Positions 1 to 6,063 of a stretch of DNA of 7,375 nucleotides are shown piece by piece; the first letter of the stretch is position 1, and each line of letters begins with the position of its first letter. Where the stretch lies: the NCBI GenBank assembly GCA_015523135.1, contig WAKY01000087.1:1-7375 (forward strand), in the 5' to 3' direction. The stretch comes from Candidatus Aciduliprofundum sp. (GTDB lineage Archaea > Thermoplasmatota > Thermoplasmata > Thermoplasmatales > Aciduliprofundaceae). The position numbers and the translations under genes are program-made. Below the pieces are notes generated by a model. The model saw nothing but the letters and a program-made list of their open reading frames with translations. It made no database searches and was not told the origin of the DNA.

Positions 1-2
1 GA

Positions 3-1022
3 TTTTATAGGGGTGGTAAGATAAAAGTATCCGAACTAATGACAAAGGATGTGATAACCGCTCCTGAAGGTATATCCATTGAGGAGGCAATAGAAATAAT
101 GCACAAAAACAGAATTGAGAAATTACCCATTGTAAAAGATGGAAAATTGAAGGGACTAATAACTGCAAAAGATATACTTAAAAGGGAGAAGTACCCGAAT
201 GCACTGAGGGATAAAGAAGGTAGGTTGATGGTAGGCGCAGCCATAGGCCCCTTTGATATTGAGAGAGCCAAAAGATTATTGCAGGCGGAAGTGGATGTTA
301 TTGTCGTAGATACTGCCCACGCTCACAACGAGAATGTTATGAAGAGCATAAAGAAGATAAGGAAAGAAGTGGATGTTGATTTAATTGCAGGAAATATAGC
401 AACGAGGGAAGCAGCTGAGGATTTAATCTCCTTGGATGTTGATGCCCTGCGTGTTGGTATAGGCCCCGGATCAATATGCACAACTAGGGTTGTGGCGGGA
501 ATAGGTGTGCCTCAATTAGAGGCAATAAGCCAAACAGCAGATGTTGCCAAAGAATACGGTGTGCCTGTAATAGCAGATGGGGGAATACGCTACTCTGGAG
601 ACATTGTAAAAGCTCTAAGCGCAGGTGCAAGTGCGGTTATGCTTGGTTCTTTGCTTGCTGGCACAGAGGAAGCACCTGGAAGAGAAATGATAATAGGAGG
701 AAGAAAATTCAAAGTATATAGAGGGATGGGAAGTATAGCAGCTATGCAAAAGGGTATATCAGACCGCTATGGCAAGCTTGGAAAGGGTAAATTGGTACCT
801 GAAGGTGTGGAGGCAGCTGTACCTTATAAGGGCAAAGTGGAAGAGGTAATATTCCAGCTTACAGGCGGGATGAAATCAGGCATGGGCTATGTAGGCGCGA
901 GAAATGTAGAAGAACTATGGAGCAAGGGGAAATTCATTAGAATCACGGGCTCAGGGTTAAGGGAAAGTCATCCCCACGATGTTAATATAATAAGTGAGGC
1001 ACCAAACTATCCCATGAGTTAA
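3..1022 (+). CDS. guaB: IMP dehydrogenase, 5'-truncated by the window edge
   Basis: Oxidises IMP to XMP with NAD+, the committed step to guanine nucleotides (cytosol). The frame is open to the left edge, so 339 C-terminal residues are present. By comparison with the usual length of about 485, roughly 145 residues lie outside. Residues about 10-65 are the second CBS domain (KVSELMTKD...LPIVKDGKLKGLITAKDI). The rest is the (beta/alpha)8 catalytic barrel: the NAD-site Asp in VDTAH (about 103), the loop GIGPGSICTTR with catalytic Cys159 (codon 477-479), IADGGIRYSGD, GMGSIAAM, the flap Arg255-Tyr256 dyad in SDRYGK, and the family tail ESHPHDV...EAPNY. The ATG at 39 is internal, because the reading frame and CBS homology continue upstream of it. 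Oddities: AHAHN replaces the usual AHGHS, and GVEAAVPYKG replaces GVEGRVPYKG. The family call is secure. Confidence 0.96.
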   Translation, partial: FYRGGKIKVSELMTKDVITAPEGISIEEAIEIMHKNRIEKLPIVKDGKLKGLITAKDILKREKYPNALRDKEGRLMVGAAIGPFDIERAKRLLQAEVDVIVVDTAHAHNENVMKSIKKIRKEVDVDLIAGNIATREAAEDLISLDVDALRVGIGPGSICTTRVVAGIGVPQLEAISQTADVAKEYGVPVIADGGIRYSGDIVKALSAGASAVMLGSLLAGTEEAPGREMIIGGRKFKVYRGMGSIAAMQKGISDRYGKLGKGKLVPEGVEAAVPYKGKVEEVIFQLTGGMKSGMGYVGARNVEELWSKGKFIRITGSGLRESHPHDVNIISEAPNYPMS

Positions 1023-1053
1023 TTATTTAACCCTTCTTTACATTTTTGAAAAT
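1021..1053 (+). promoter_or_regulatory. Predicted leaderless promoter of the 97-aa gene
   Basis: A TATA-like box (aattatttaa, 1021-1030) begins inside the guaB stop codon. Its centre lies about 28 nt before the ATG at 1054, so transcription would start at or next to that ATG. No Shine-Dalgarno sequence is seen in the gap. The pyrimidine-rich stretch 1031-1047 could also help end the guaB transcript; that role is inferred. Confidence 0.5.
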
Positions 1054-1347
1054 ATGGAGTATCCTCAAGAGGTATTAACAAAATCCAAAAAGGGAAAAAT
1101 TGAAGTGCGAAACCTTGTAGATTATGGAAAATTTGTTAGATATGAGTATCTAAACCCATCCACGGGAGAGAGAAGCGAGAATAAAATGAAAATCGTGCTT
1201 TTCAACGGCGAAGATTATGAGGAGTATTTCATAATCCCACTAAATCAAAAGAATAAGTATTTAATGTTAAAAGCAGAGAAAAAGGGACCTAGAAAAATAT
1301 GGAATGGCAAGGAAGAAGTGGAGATAATGGAACTTCTAAAATTGTAA
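1054..1347 (+). CDS. Small hypothetical protein (97 aa)
   Basis: I do not recognise this protein. It is a lysine- and glutamate-rich soluble protein with no signal peptide, membrane segment, cysteine pair or catalytic motif. The alternating hydrophobic/charged segments KIEVRNLVDYGKFVRYEYL (about 15-33), MKIVLFNG (about 45-52) and EEYFIIPL (about 56-63) suggest a small beta-rich fold. The tail EEVEIMELLKL looks helical. The start at ATG 1054 is supported by a TATA-like box about 28 nt upstream. It has 31 bp to guaB and 34 bp to the ylbF-like start, each gap containing a TATA-like box, so it may be monocistronic. It looks like a real gene from its frame, codon use like its neighbours, and tight packing. 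No function is proposed. Confidence 0.72.
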   Translation: MEYPQEVLTKSKKGKIEVRNLVDYGKFVRYEYLNPSTGERSENKMKIVLFNGEDYEEYFIIPLNQKNKYLMLKAEKKGPRKIWNGKEEVEIMELLKL

Positions 1348-1350
1348 AAA

Positions 1351-1381
1351 GATTTATTAAATATGAAGTGTAGGGTTGTGC
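1351..1381 (+). promoter_or_regulatory. Predicted leaderless promoter of the ylbF-like gene
   Basis: The sequence tttattaaat (1353-1362), preceded by a purine-rich stretch that could be a BRE, is centred about 25 nt before the ATG at 1382. A start site at that distance falls on or beside this ATG and downstream of the in-frame TTG at 1376. This decides the start codon. No Shine-Dalgarno sequence is present. Confidence 0.55.
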
Positions 1382-1726
1382 ATGACAAAGGAAGAGATTT
1401 TGAACAAAGCCAAGGAGCTTGGCAAGGCGATTAAGGAATCTGATGAATATAAAGAGCTTGTTGAGGCAGAAAGGGCATTAAATGAGGATGAAGATACGCA
1501 AAAGCTTTTAAATGATTATAATGCAAAAGCGCAGGAGATTCAGCTTAGACAGATGACTGGCGAGAATGTGAATGATAGTATGATAGAGCTTCAAGATTTA
1601 GAGAAAAAGATTATGGATACAGAGAGTATGAAGAAGTATTCTCAAGCTGAGAAAAATTTCAAAGAGCTGATTGATTCTGCCAATCAGGCCATTGTGGATG
1701 CAATGGAAGAAGAGCAAAAGGAATAA
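1382..1726 (+). CDS. YlbF/YmcA-family (DUF964-type) helical protein
   Basis: A 114-residue, highly charged, almost wholly helical protein with no cysteine, signal or membrane segment. The pattern fits the YlbF/YmcA (Com_YlbF) family: helix KAKELGKAIKESDEYKELVEAE (about 8-29), then DEDTQKLLNDYNAKAQEIQLRQMTGE (about 36-61), a linker, DLEKKI, and a final helix YSQAEKNFKELIDSANQAIVDAM. Length is typical. In Bacillus, YlbF and YmcA act with YaaT to adjust RNase Y and developmental phosphorelays. Those partners are not expected in archaea, so the role here is unknown and likely a small scaffold or adaptor (inference). The ATG at 1382 is preferred over the in-frame TTG at 1376 on promoter spacing. 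The gene ends 28 bp before the isomerase start. Confidence 0.85.
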   Translation: MTKEEILNKAKELGKAIKESDEYKELVEAERALNEDEDTQKLLNDYNAKAQEIQLRQMTGENVNDSMIELQDLEKKIMDTESMKKYSQAEKNFKELIDSANQAIVDAMEEEQKE

Positions 1727-1754
1727 ATAAGATAATTCCCATTACACCAATTCC
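1724..1754 (+). promoter_or_regulatory. Possible promoter of the isomerase-phosphorylase operon
   Basis: The AT-rich taaataagataa (1724-1735) overlaps the ylbF-like stop codon. Its centre is about 26 nt before the ATG at 1755, the same spacing as the other promoters here. No Shine-Dalgarno sequence lies between it and the start codon, which favours a leaderless start. The box is a weaker match than the others, so read-through from the ylbF-like gene remains possible. Confidence 0.4.
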
Positions 1755-2684
1755 ATGTACGCGCGAGTTAGGGATATTGGGGAAAAGATAAAGAGCATGG
1801 AAATACGGGGAGCTGGACGTATTGGCAGGGCTGCAGCCCTCGCTTTAAAATATTTTTCAGAGGATTTCAAGGGCAGTAAGGAAGAGTTTCTAAAGGAGTT
1901 AGAAGAGGTTAAAAATTATCTTTTGAGTACTAGACCAACGGCAGTTTCTCTTCGCAATGCAATTTACTATGTTGTAAATCGCAAGCAAGGGACCACTTTG
2001 GAAGAGCTCAGAGAATCTATAATAAAAAACGCAGAAGATTTCATTAAAAGATCAGAGGAGGCACTGCAAATAATTGGAAGGTACGGTGCAAGTAGGATAC
2101 CAGATGGCGCAACCATATTAACCCACTGCAATTCTTCAGCAGCAATACAATGCATAGTGCAAGCATACAAAGATGGGAAAGATATTAAGGTATTTAACAC
2201 AGAAACAAGGCCATGGATGCAGGGACACATAACTGCAAGGGCTTTGGCAAAGGAAGGGATAGATGTAACTATGATTGTTGATTCTGCAGTACGTTATTTT
2301 ATGAAAGATGTTGATATTGTTGTAGTGGGAGCAGATACAATAGCTAGCAATGGTGCTGTGATTAACAAAATTGGAACATCACAAATTGCCTTAGCTGCTT
2401 ATGAAACAAGAGTGCCTTTTATTGTCTGTGCCGAAACTTACAAGTTCTCGCCAGAGACTGTAATAGGCAAGCTTGTGAAGATTGAAGAGAGAGATCCCAG
2501 AGAGATTGCAAATCCTGAGGATTTTCCAGGGGTAAAATTCCGCAACCCAGTGTTTGATGCAACTCCTCCCGAGTACATAGATGCCATCGTAACAGAGCTT
2601 GGTGTGATATCTCCGTATTTAGCATATGAAATAATAAAGGAGGTGATGAATGTTGGAATTGAAAGTAAAGAGGATAGACATTGA
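1755..2684 (+). CDS. Ribose-1,5-bisphosphate isomerase
   Basis: Converts ribose-1,5-bisphosphate to ribulose-1,5-bisphosphate in the archaeal AMP (nucleoside monophosphate) degradation pathway; cytosolic. At 309 aa it is close to the family's usual length. It has the eIF2B-like fold: a helical N-terminal part with the substrate-loop motif EIRGAGRIGRAAA (about 16-28), then a Rossmann-like C-terminal part. Key residues are Cys125 in LTHCNSS and Asp194 in VGADTIASNG, matching the catalytic Cys/Asp pair known from the Thermococcus kodakarensis enzyme. NTETRPWMQG (148-157), NKIGTSQIAL (204-213) and FDATPPEYI (267-275) are further family motifs. The nearest alternatives, methylthioribose-1-phosphate isomerase and eIF2B alpha, are less likely given the overlapping AMP phosphorylase gene. 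Its last 35 bp overlap that gene and contain its Shine-Dalgarno sequence. Confidence 0.94.
   Translation: MYARVRDIGEKIKSMEIRGAGRIGRAAALALKYFSEDFKGSKEEFLKELEEVKNYLLSTRPTAVSLRNAIYYVVNRKQGTTLEELRESIIKNAEDFIKRSEEALQIIGRYGASRIPDGATILTHCNSSAAIQCIVQAYKDGKDIKVFNTETRPWMQGHITARALAKEGIDVTMIVDSAVRYFMKDVDIVVVGADTIASNGAVINKIGTSQIALAAYETRVPFIVCAETYKFSPETVIGKLVKIEERDPREIANPEDFPGVKFRNPVFDATPPEYIDAIVTELGVISPYLAYEIIKEVMNVGIESKEDRH
2637..2647 (+). promoter_or_regulatory. Strong Shine-Dalgarno sequence for AMP phosphorylase
   Basis: The sequence aaggaggtgat matches the complement of the conserved archaeal 16S rRNA 3' end. Its GGAGG core ends 6 nt before the ATG at 2650. It lies inside the isomerase coding region and fixes the start of the overlapping downstream gene. 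Confidence 0.85.
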
Positions 2685-4170
2685 GGTTGGAGGTCTTGAG
2701 ATTATTTTGAATGAAGAGGATGCAAAGGAGCTTGGATTACATCCACAAGACAGGGTGAAGGTTGCTAGAAAGGGCTCAATAACAACTGCCATTGTGAATA
2801 TATCGGAGAGTATGATAAAGAAGGGAGAAATAGGCATGTTCATAGAAATTAGCGAGAAGATGAATGTAAAGAATGGGGATGTTGTAAAGATTGCACCCAC
2901 AATGAGACCTATAAGCGTTGATTATATTAAGAAAAAGATTTTTGGTGAGAAACTGACCAAGGATGAAATATACGAGATAATTAAAGATATTGTAGAAGAT
3001 AACCTATCTACCATTGAGCTTGCATCTTATGTAACTGCAATACAAATTCGCGGCATGGATATGGACGAGACAGAATGGATGACTAGAGCAATGGTTGATA
3101 CCGGAGAGACCATTGATTTTGAATATACCGTTTTTGATGTACATAGCATTGGAGGAGTTCCGGGCAATAAATACGCACCAATAGCAGTGCCAATAGCTGC
3201 TGCAGCAGGGTTAAAAATACCAAAAACATCATCAAGAGCAATAAGTAGTGCAGCTGGAACCGCAGATCTTATGGAAGTTCTAACCAATGTGAGATTAAGT
3301 GTTAATGATATAAGGAGAATTGTGGATGAAGTAGGCGCAACTTTAACTTGGGGTGGAGCTGTGAATTTAGCCCCTGCAGATGATAAAATAGTACATGTAG
3401 AATACCCTCTCGGTATAGATCCGCATTCTCAGGTTTTAGCTAGCGTGATGGCTAAGAAAAAAGCTGTAGGAGCGAATTACATGGTTTTGGACATTCCAAT
3501 GGGTCCAGAAACAAAGGTTCCAAATGAGAAAACTGCAAGAAAGTATGCTATGGATTTCATAGAACTAGGAGAAAGGCTAGGAATAACATTAGAAGCAGCC
3601 GTTACATATGGTGGACAGCCAATCGGAAGGGCAATAGGTCCAGCCTTAGAGGCAAGAGAGGCAATGCAGGCACTTGAGGGAAAAAGGGTAAGCCATTCTC
3701 TAATTGAGAAGGCAACAGATATTGCAGGCATGCTTTTAGAACTTGGAAATATAGCAGAGAGAGGAGAAGGCAAGGCGATGGCAAAGGATATTCTAAAAAG
3801 TGGTAAGGCAAGAGAGAAATTCTTGGAAATAATTAATGCACAGGGCTCAAGGGGAATAGAAAAAAGCGAGGATGTGCCTATTGGAAAGTACAAAGCAGAT
3901 ATACACTCACCAGAAGAAGGATATATTTCTATAGTTTCCAACAAAGCTCTGGTCAGAATTGCAAGAACCGCAGGAGCACCAAAGGACAAGGGAGCTGGAA
4001 TAATATTGAACAAAAAGAAGAGTGAGAAAACTGACAGTGGTGAAGTTCTGTATACCATATACGCCGATAGTAAAGCAAAACTTGACGAAGCAGTTAAAAT
4101 TGCAAAAATGCTTAAACCATTGAAAATAGAGGGGATGCTGTTAGAGCGAATTCCATCGTATAAATCTTAA
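2650..4170 (+). CDS. deoA: AMP phosphorylase (archaeal thymidine phosphorylase family)
   Basis: Phosphorolyses AMP (also CMP and UMP in characterised relatives) to the free base and ribose-1,5-bisphosphate, the substrate of the isomerase encoded just upstream. At 506 aa it matches the archaeal family. The N-terminal extension (about 1-85, LELKVKRIDIEVGGLEIILN...) separates it from bacterial thymidine phosphorylases. Then come a helical domain (about 88-155), the phosphate-binding SIGGVPGNKYAP (166-177), the family signature SSRAISSAAGTADLME (194-209), IDPHSQVLASVMAKKKAVGA (256-275; Asp257 is a candidate for the general acid reported in T. kodakarensis), and a C-terminal pyrimidine-phosphorylase-type domain (about 410-495, with HSPEEGYI and GAPKDKGAGI). 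ATG 2650 is chosen from the upstream Shine-Dalgarno sequence. The 35-bp overlap implies cotranscription and translational coupling. Confidence 0.95.
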   Translation: MLELKVKRIDIEVGGLEIILNEEDAKELGLHPQDRVKVARKGSITTAIVNISESMIKKGEIGMFIEISEKMNVKNGDVVKIAPTMRPISVDYIKKKIFGEKLTKDEIYEIIKDIVEDNLSTIELASYVTAIQIRGMDMDETEWMTRAMVDTGETIDFEYTVFDVHSIGGVPGNKYAPIAVPIAAAAGLKIPKTSSRAISSAAGTADLMEVLTNVRLSVNDIRRIVDEVGATLTWGGAVNLAPADDKIVHVEYPLGIDPHSQVLASVMAKKKAVGANYMVLDIPMGPETKVPNEKTARKYAMDFIELGERLGITLEAAVTYGGQPIGRAIGPALEAREAMQALEGKRVSHSLIEKATDIAGMLLELGNIAERGEGKAMAKDILKSGKAREKFLEIINAQGSRGIEKSEDVPIGKYKADIHSPEEGYISIVSNKALVRIARTAGAPKDKGAGIILNKKKSEKTDSGEVLYTIYADSKAKLDEAVKIAKMLKPLKIEGMLLERIPSYKS

Positions 4171-4180
4171 TTTTTATTTT
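4168..4180 (+). terminator. T-tract terminator after AMP phosphorylase
   Basis: Directly after the stop codon, 4171-4180 has nine T in ten bases on the coding strand, with further T-rich sequence to about 4200. This is the usual form of intrinsic archaeal terminator, with no hairpin needed. It lies over the last codons of the convergent gene. No matching T-tract is seen for transcripts arriving on the - strand. Confidence 0.5.
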
Positions 4181-5178
4181 AGTAACTCTTTTCTATATTT
4201 ATAGGCAATGTAAGCAAGTATAACTGCTATTGCAACAACAAGTATAGTAGTAAGTATATAAAATCCATAATCACATTTTTCCATACCATAACTGTAAATA
4301 TAATTCGTACCAGTCAATATAGATGCATCCTTCAAAAGCAAGGCGGTGTAATTTGCCGTAGAGAAAATATCAATATATGCAATTTTAACGCCCGTTTCCC
4401 TAGATAGCTCTATTGCAATCTGTCCTGCTTTTGAAGATTGCAGTCCTTCAGCATTCACAATACAACTTATATTGCCATTTTCTATTTCCTTCCTAATAGC
4501 TTTCAATTCGTTTTCACTTATGAATTGATGCGGCCCCTCTAAAATCGTGCCCTTAACATTCAATCCCATAGTTTTGACAACATAGAAGACTCCGGGGACT
4601 GCAAGGAGAACACTCTTACCATCCATTCCACTCTCATTTTTCAACACTTCGATTGTTTGCAAAGTGTTCTCTATTTCATTCTTAAGTTTCAAAAAATTGT
4701 TCTCATAATAACTCCGATGCTGAGGACCCATCTTCTCCAATTTATTCTTTATTGCCAAGGTTATATTTATCACATTTGATGGATAAAGCCAGTATCCATG
4801 TACATTTCTTTCCATATTCCCAAGAGGATAAAGCGTAGCATTATAATTCTCAAAATCTAAAATTTCTTTATCAACAACCTTTTCCTTTATATCCCTATCA
4901 ATTGCAAAGAACTCGCTGGATGCTAAAATTACCAAATCAGCATGATCCAATTTCTCTATATCTTCATATTTAAGAGAGTAAGAATGAATGTCCTCCCCTT
5001 GAGGTACTATGTAAGCAACGTTTACATAATCTCCACCAATTTGTTTTGCAAAATAAGAATATATTTGAAGAGTTGCCACAATGTTTATCTTTCCCTCATT
5101 ACCATAAGCAATTGGAAAGGAAATAAACGATGCAAACGTAACAATTGCAATTATTGCAATGGCTATTCCTCTCTTCAT
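4174..5178 (-). CDS. Membrane-anchored zinc/manganese ABC transporter substrate-binding protein (ZnuA/TroA-like)
   Basis: Binds metal ions outside the cell for an ABC importer. The 334-aa protein has an N-terminal signal peptide (about 1-26, Lys-Arg then a hydrophobic core) without a lipobox cysteine. A C-terminal membrane helix (about 306-326) is followed by the basic tail YKYRKELLK, so it is probably tethered at its C-terminus. The family pattern is clear: VPQGEDIHSYSLKYEDIEKL (His65), HGYWLYPSNV (His127), NAEGLQSSKAGQIAIELSRETGVKI (243-266) and YIDIFS (Asp270). The third usual His is missing: where most members have HDAFGYF this one has VPGVFYV (Pro195). The His-rich loop is also absent. 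Five N-X-S/T sequons fit an outside location. ATPase and permease genes are not in the window. ATG 5178 fits leaderless transcription. Confidence 0.85.
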   Translation of the reverse strand: MKRGIAIAIIAIVTFASFISFPIAYGNEGKINIVATLQIYSYFAKQIGGDYVNVAYIVPQGEDIHSYSLKYEDIEKLDHADLVILASSEFFAIDRDIKEKVVDKEILDFENYNATLYPLGNMERNVHGYWLYPSNVINITLAIKNKLEKMGPQHRSYYENNFLKLKNEIENTLQTIEVLKNESGMDGKSVLLAVPGVFYVVKTMGLNVKGTILEGPHQFISENELKAIRKEIENGNISCIVNAEGLQSSKAGQIAIELSRETGVKIAYIDIFSTANYTALLLKDASILTGTNYIYSYGMEKCDYGFYILTTILVVAIAVILAYIAYKYRKELLK

Positions 5179-5180
5179 CG

Positions 5181-5197
5181 GTTAGGGTATACCTAAC
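5181..5197 (-). promoter_or_regulatory. Palindromic operator candidate, DtxR/MntR-like half-sites
   Basis: An inverted repeat with 6-bp arms and a 5-bp spacer: GTTAGG at 5181-5186 and CCTAAC at 5192-5197. TTAGG/CCTAA half-sites are typical of DtxR, IdeR and MntR metalloregulators, although the classical bacterial operator is longer. It lies between the TATA-like box and the start codon of a metal-binding protein gene, where a bound repressor would block RNA polymerase. The regulator's identity is inferred. Confidence 0.6.
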
Positions 5198-5200
5198 AAG

Positions 5201-5210
5201 AATATAAAAA
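5201..5210 (-). promoter_or_regulatory. TATA-like box of the metal-binding protein gene
   Basis: On the - strand the box reads tttttatatt and is centred about 27 nt before the ATG at 5178, predicting a start site at the initiation codon. No Shine-Dalgarno sequence is present between them. The T-run in the box may also act as terminator for the topA-protease transcript, whose stop codon is only 8 bp away. Confidence 0.6.
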
Positions 5211-5217
5211 TTTTTAA

Positions 5218-6063
5218 TCAAAGTATCAAGAATACTATTAGGCCCGCTAGGGCTCCTGCATTCAAATAAGGCAATCCCGGCTGAGGCTTACCCGTATTAA
5301 CCATCACAAATAGGAGGAGCATAGCTGCAAGAGCGCCAAGTAGAGTAAAAATTCCCGCAAGCATCCCAAAATTTCGCTCTGCTGCCACCACCAAGATTCC
5401 TGGAATTAACACATCTCCGTATCCCATATAGTATGCTTCTCTTTCTCCCCTTTTCACAGGTTTGCCAGAGGCTTTTTTGAAAGAATACCCCTTCTTTGCC
5501 GGAACTACAAACATTGCGGGTAATTTGTGCTCAATGACAGAATCTGCCAAATATACCATATGCTTGCTCATATAAACTGCAATGGCATCGTATATGGCAA
5601 ATAAACTTAGAAGAATTATTATGGGCAAGAGAGTTAAACTCAATCCAAATATGAGAGCAATTCCCACGGTTGTTAATATGCCAACCAAATTTACCATATA
5701 CCATTCCGGATACTTTATTAGTCCTATGGTAATGATTATAGACATTCCTAAGGAAATTAAATCGGAATAAGGTATAACAAAATAGTAAAACAGGGGGAAT
5801 AAAGCGTACCACATGGCCCAAGCTACGGCAAAATAAAAAATTCCACGAAGAAGATTTTTCTTACCTTTCTTTGCAATGAATATTATGAGCAAAGTAGCTG
5901 CAATAACATAAATTAAATAATAGACAGCTACCCATGGATTGCTACCCTCCTCACCTAAACCACCCTCATATATCGTGTAAGCTGGATAAAGGAGAAGAGC
6001 CATTACATTGGCAATTAGAAATATGAGCATCATGTTGAGCTGCGCTATACTCTCACTTTTCAT
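5218..6063 (-). CDS. Presenilin-like A22 family intramembrane aspartyl protease
   Basis: An integral membrane protease expected to cleave substrate helices within the membrane. The 281-aa protein has about nine hydrophobic segments (roughly 11-31, 44-64, 71-97, 101-116, 122-140, 143-165, 214-228, 232-256, 264-281). Both catalytic aspartates are present: Asp159 in AIYDAIAVY (segment 6) and Asp217 in the GxGD motif YMGYGDVLIPG (segment 7). The loop between them is long and basic (about 167-212). The C-terminal PAL motif is present as QPGLPYLN (262-264 PGL, Ala to Gly). Size and topology fit archaeal presenilin/signal-peptide-peptidase homologues. ATG 6063 is fixed by an AGGAGG 7 nt upstream, inside topA. 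The gene overlaps topA by 11 bp and is probably cotranscribed. Natural substrates are unknown. Confidence 0.92.
   Translation of the reverse strand: MKSESIAQLNMMLIFLIANVMALLLYPAYTIYEGGLGEEGSNPWVAVYYLIYVIAATLLIIFIAKKGKKNLLRGIFYFAVAWAMWYALFPLFYYFVIPYSDLISLGMSIIITIGLIKYPEWYMVNLVGILTTVGIALIFGLSLTLLPIIILLSLFAIYDAIAVYMSKHMVYLADSVIEHKLPAMFVVPAKKGYSFKKASGKPVKRGEREAYYMGYGDVLIPGILVVAAERNFGMLAGIFTLLGALAAMLLLFVMVNTGKPQPGLPYLNAGALAGLIVFLIL

Noticed and set aside
39..41. ATG as the start of IMP dehydrogenase
   Set aside because: The frame stays open to the window edge and the upstream codons (KIKVSEL) continue the CBS domain. The true start is outside the window.
1376..1378. TTG as the start of the ylbF-like gene
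   Set aside because: The promoter spacing puts the transcript start at about 1382, after this codon. ATG 1382 begins the family-like MTKEEI.
2619..2900. A 93-codon open frame on the - strand, rich in Phe, Ile and Ser
   Set aside because: It is antisense to the isomerase-phosphorylase junction. Its apparent hydrophobicity comes from reading Lys/Glu-rich codons in reverse.
3477..4058. A 193-codon open frame on the - strand
   Set aside because: It lies wholly within AMP phosphorylase, has low-complexity Ser/Pro/Leu/Ile content typical of an antisense shadow, and matches no domain.
5186..5193. GGTATACC as a separate perfect 8-bp palindrome
   Set aside because: It sits inside the larger TTAGG-N5-CCTAA dyad. 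The longer arms and promoter position make the larger dyad the better operator model, though the short register cannot be excluded.
5206..5215. A5T5 run as a dedicated terminator hairpin
   Set aside because: It is too AT-only and short to be a stable hairpin. It is better read as part of the TATA region, with possible T-run termination as a side role.
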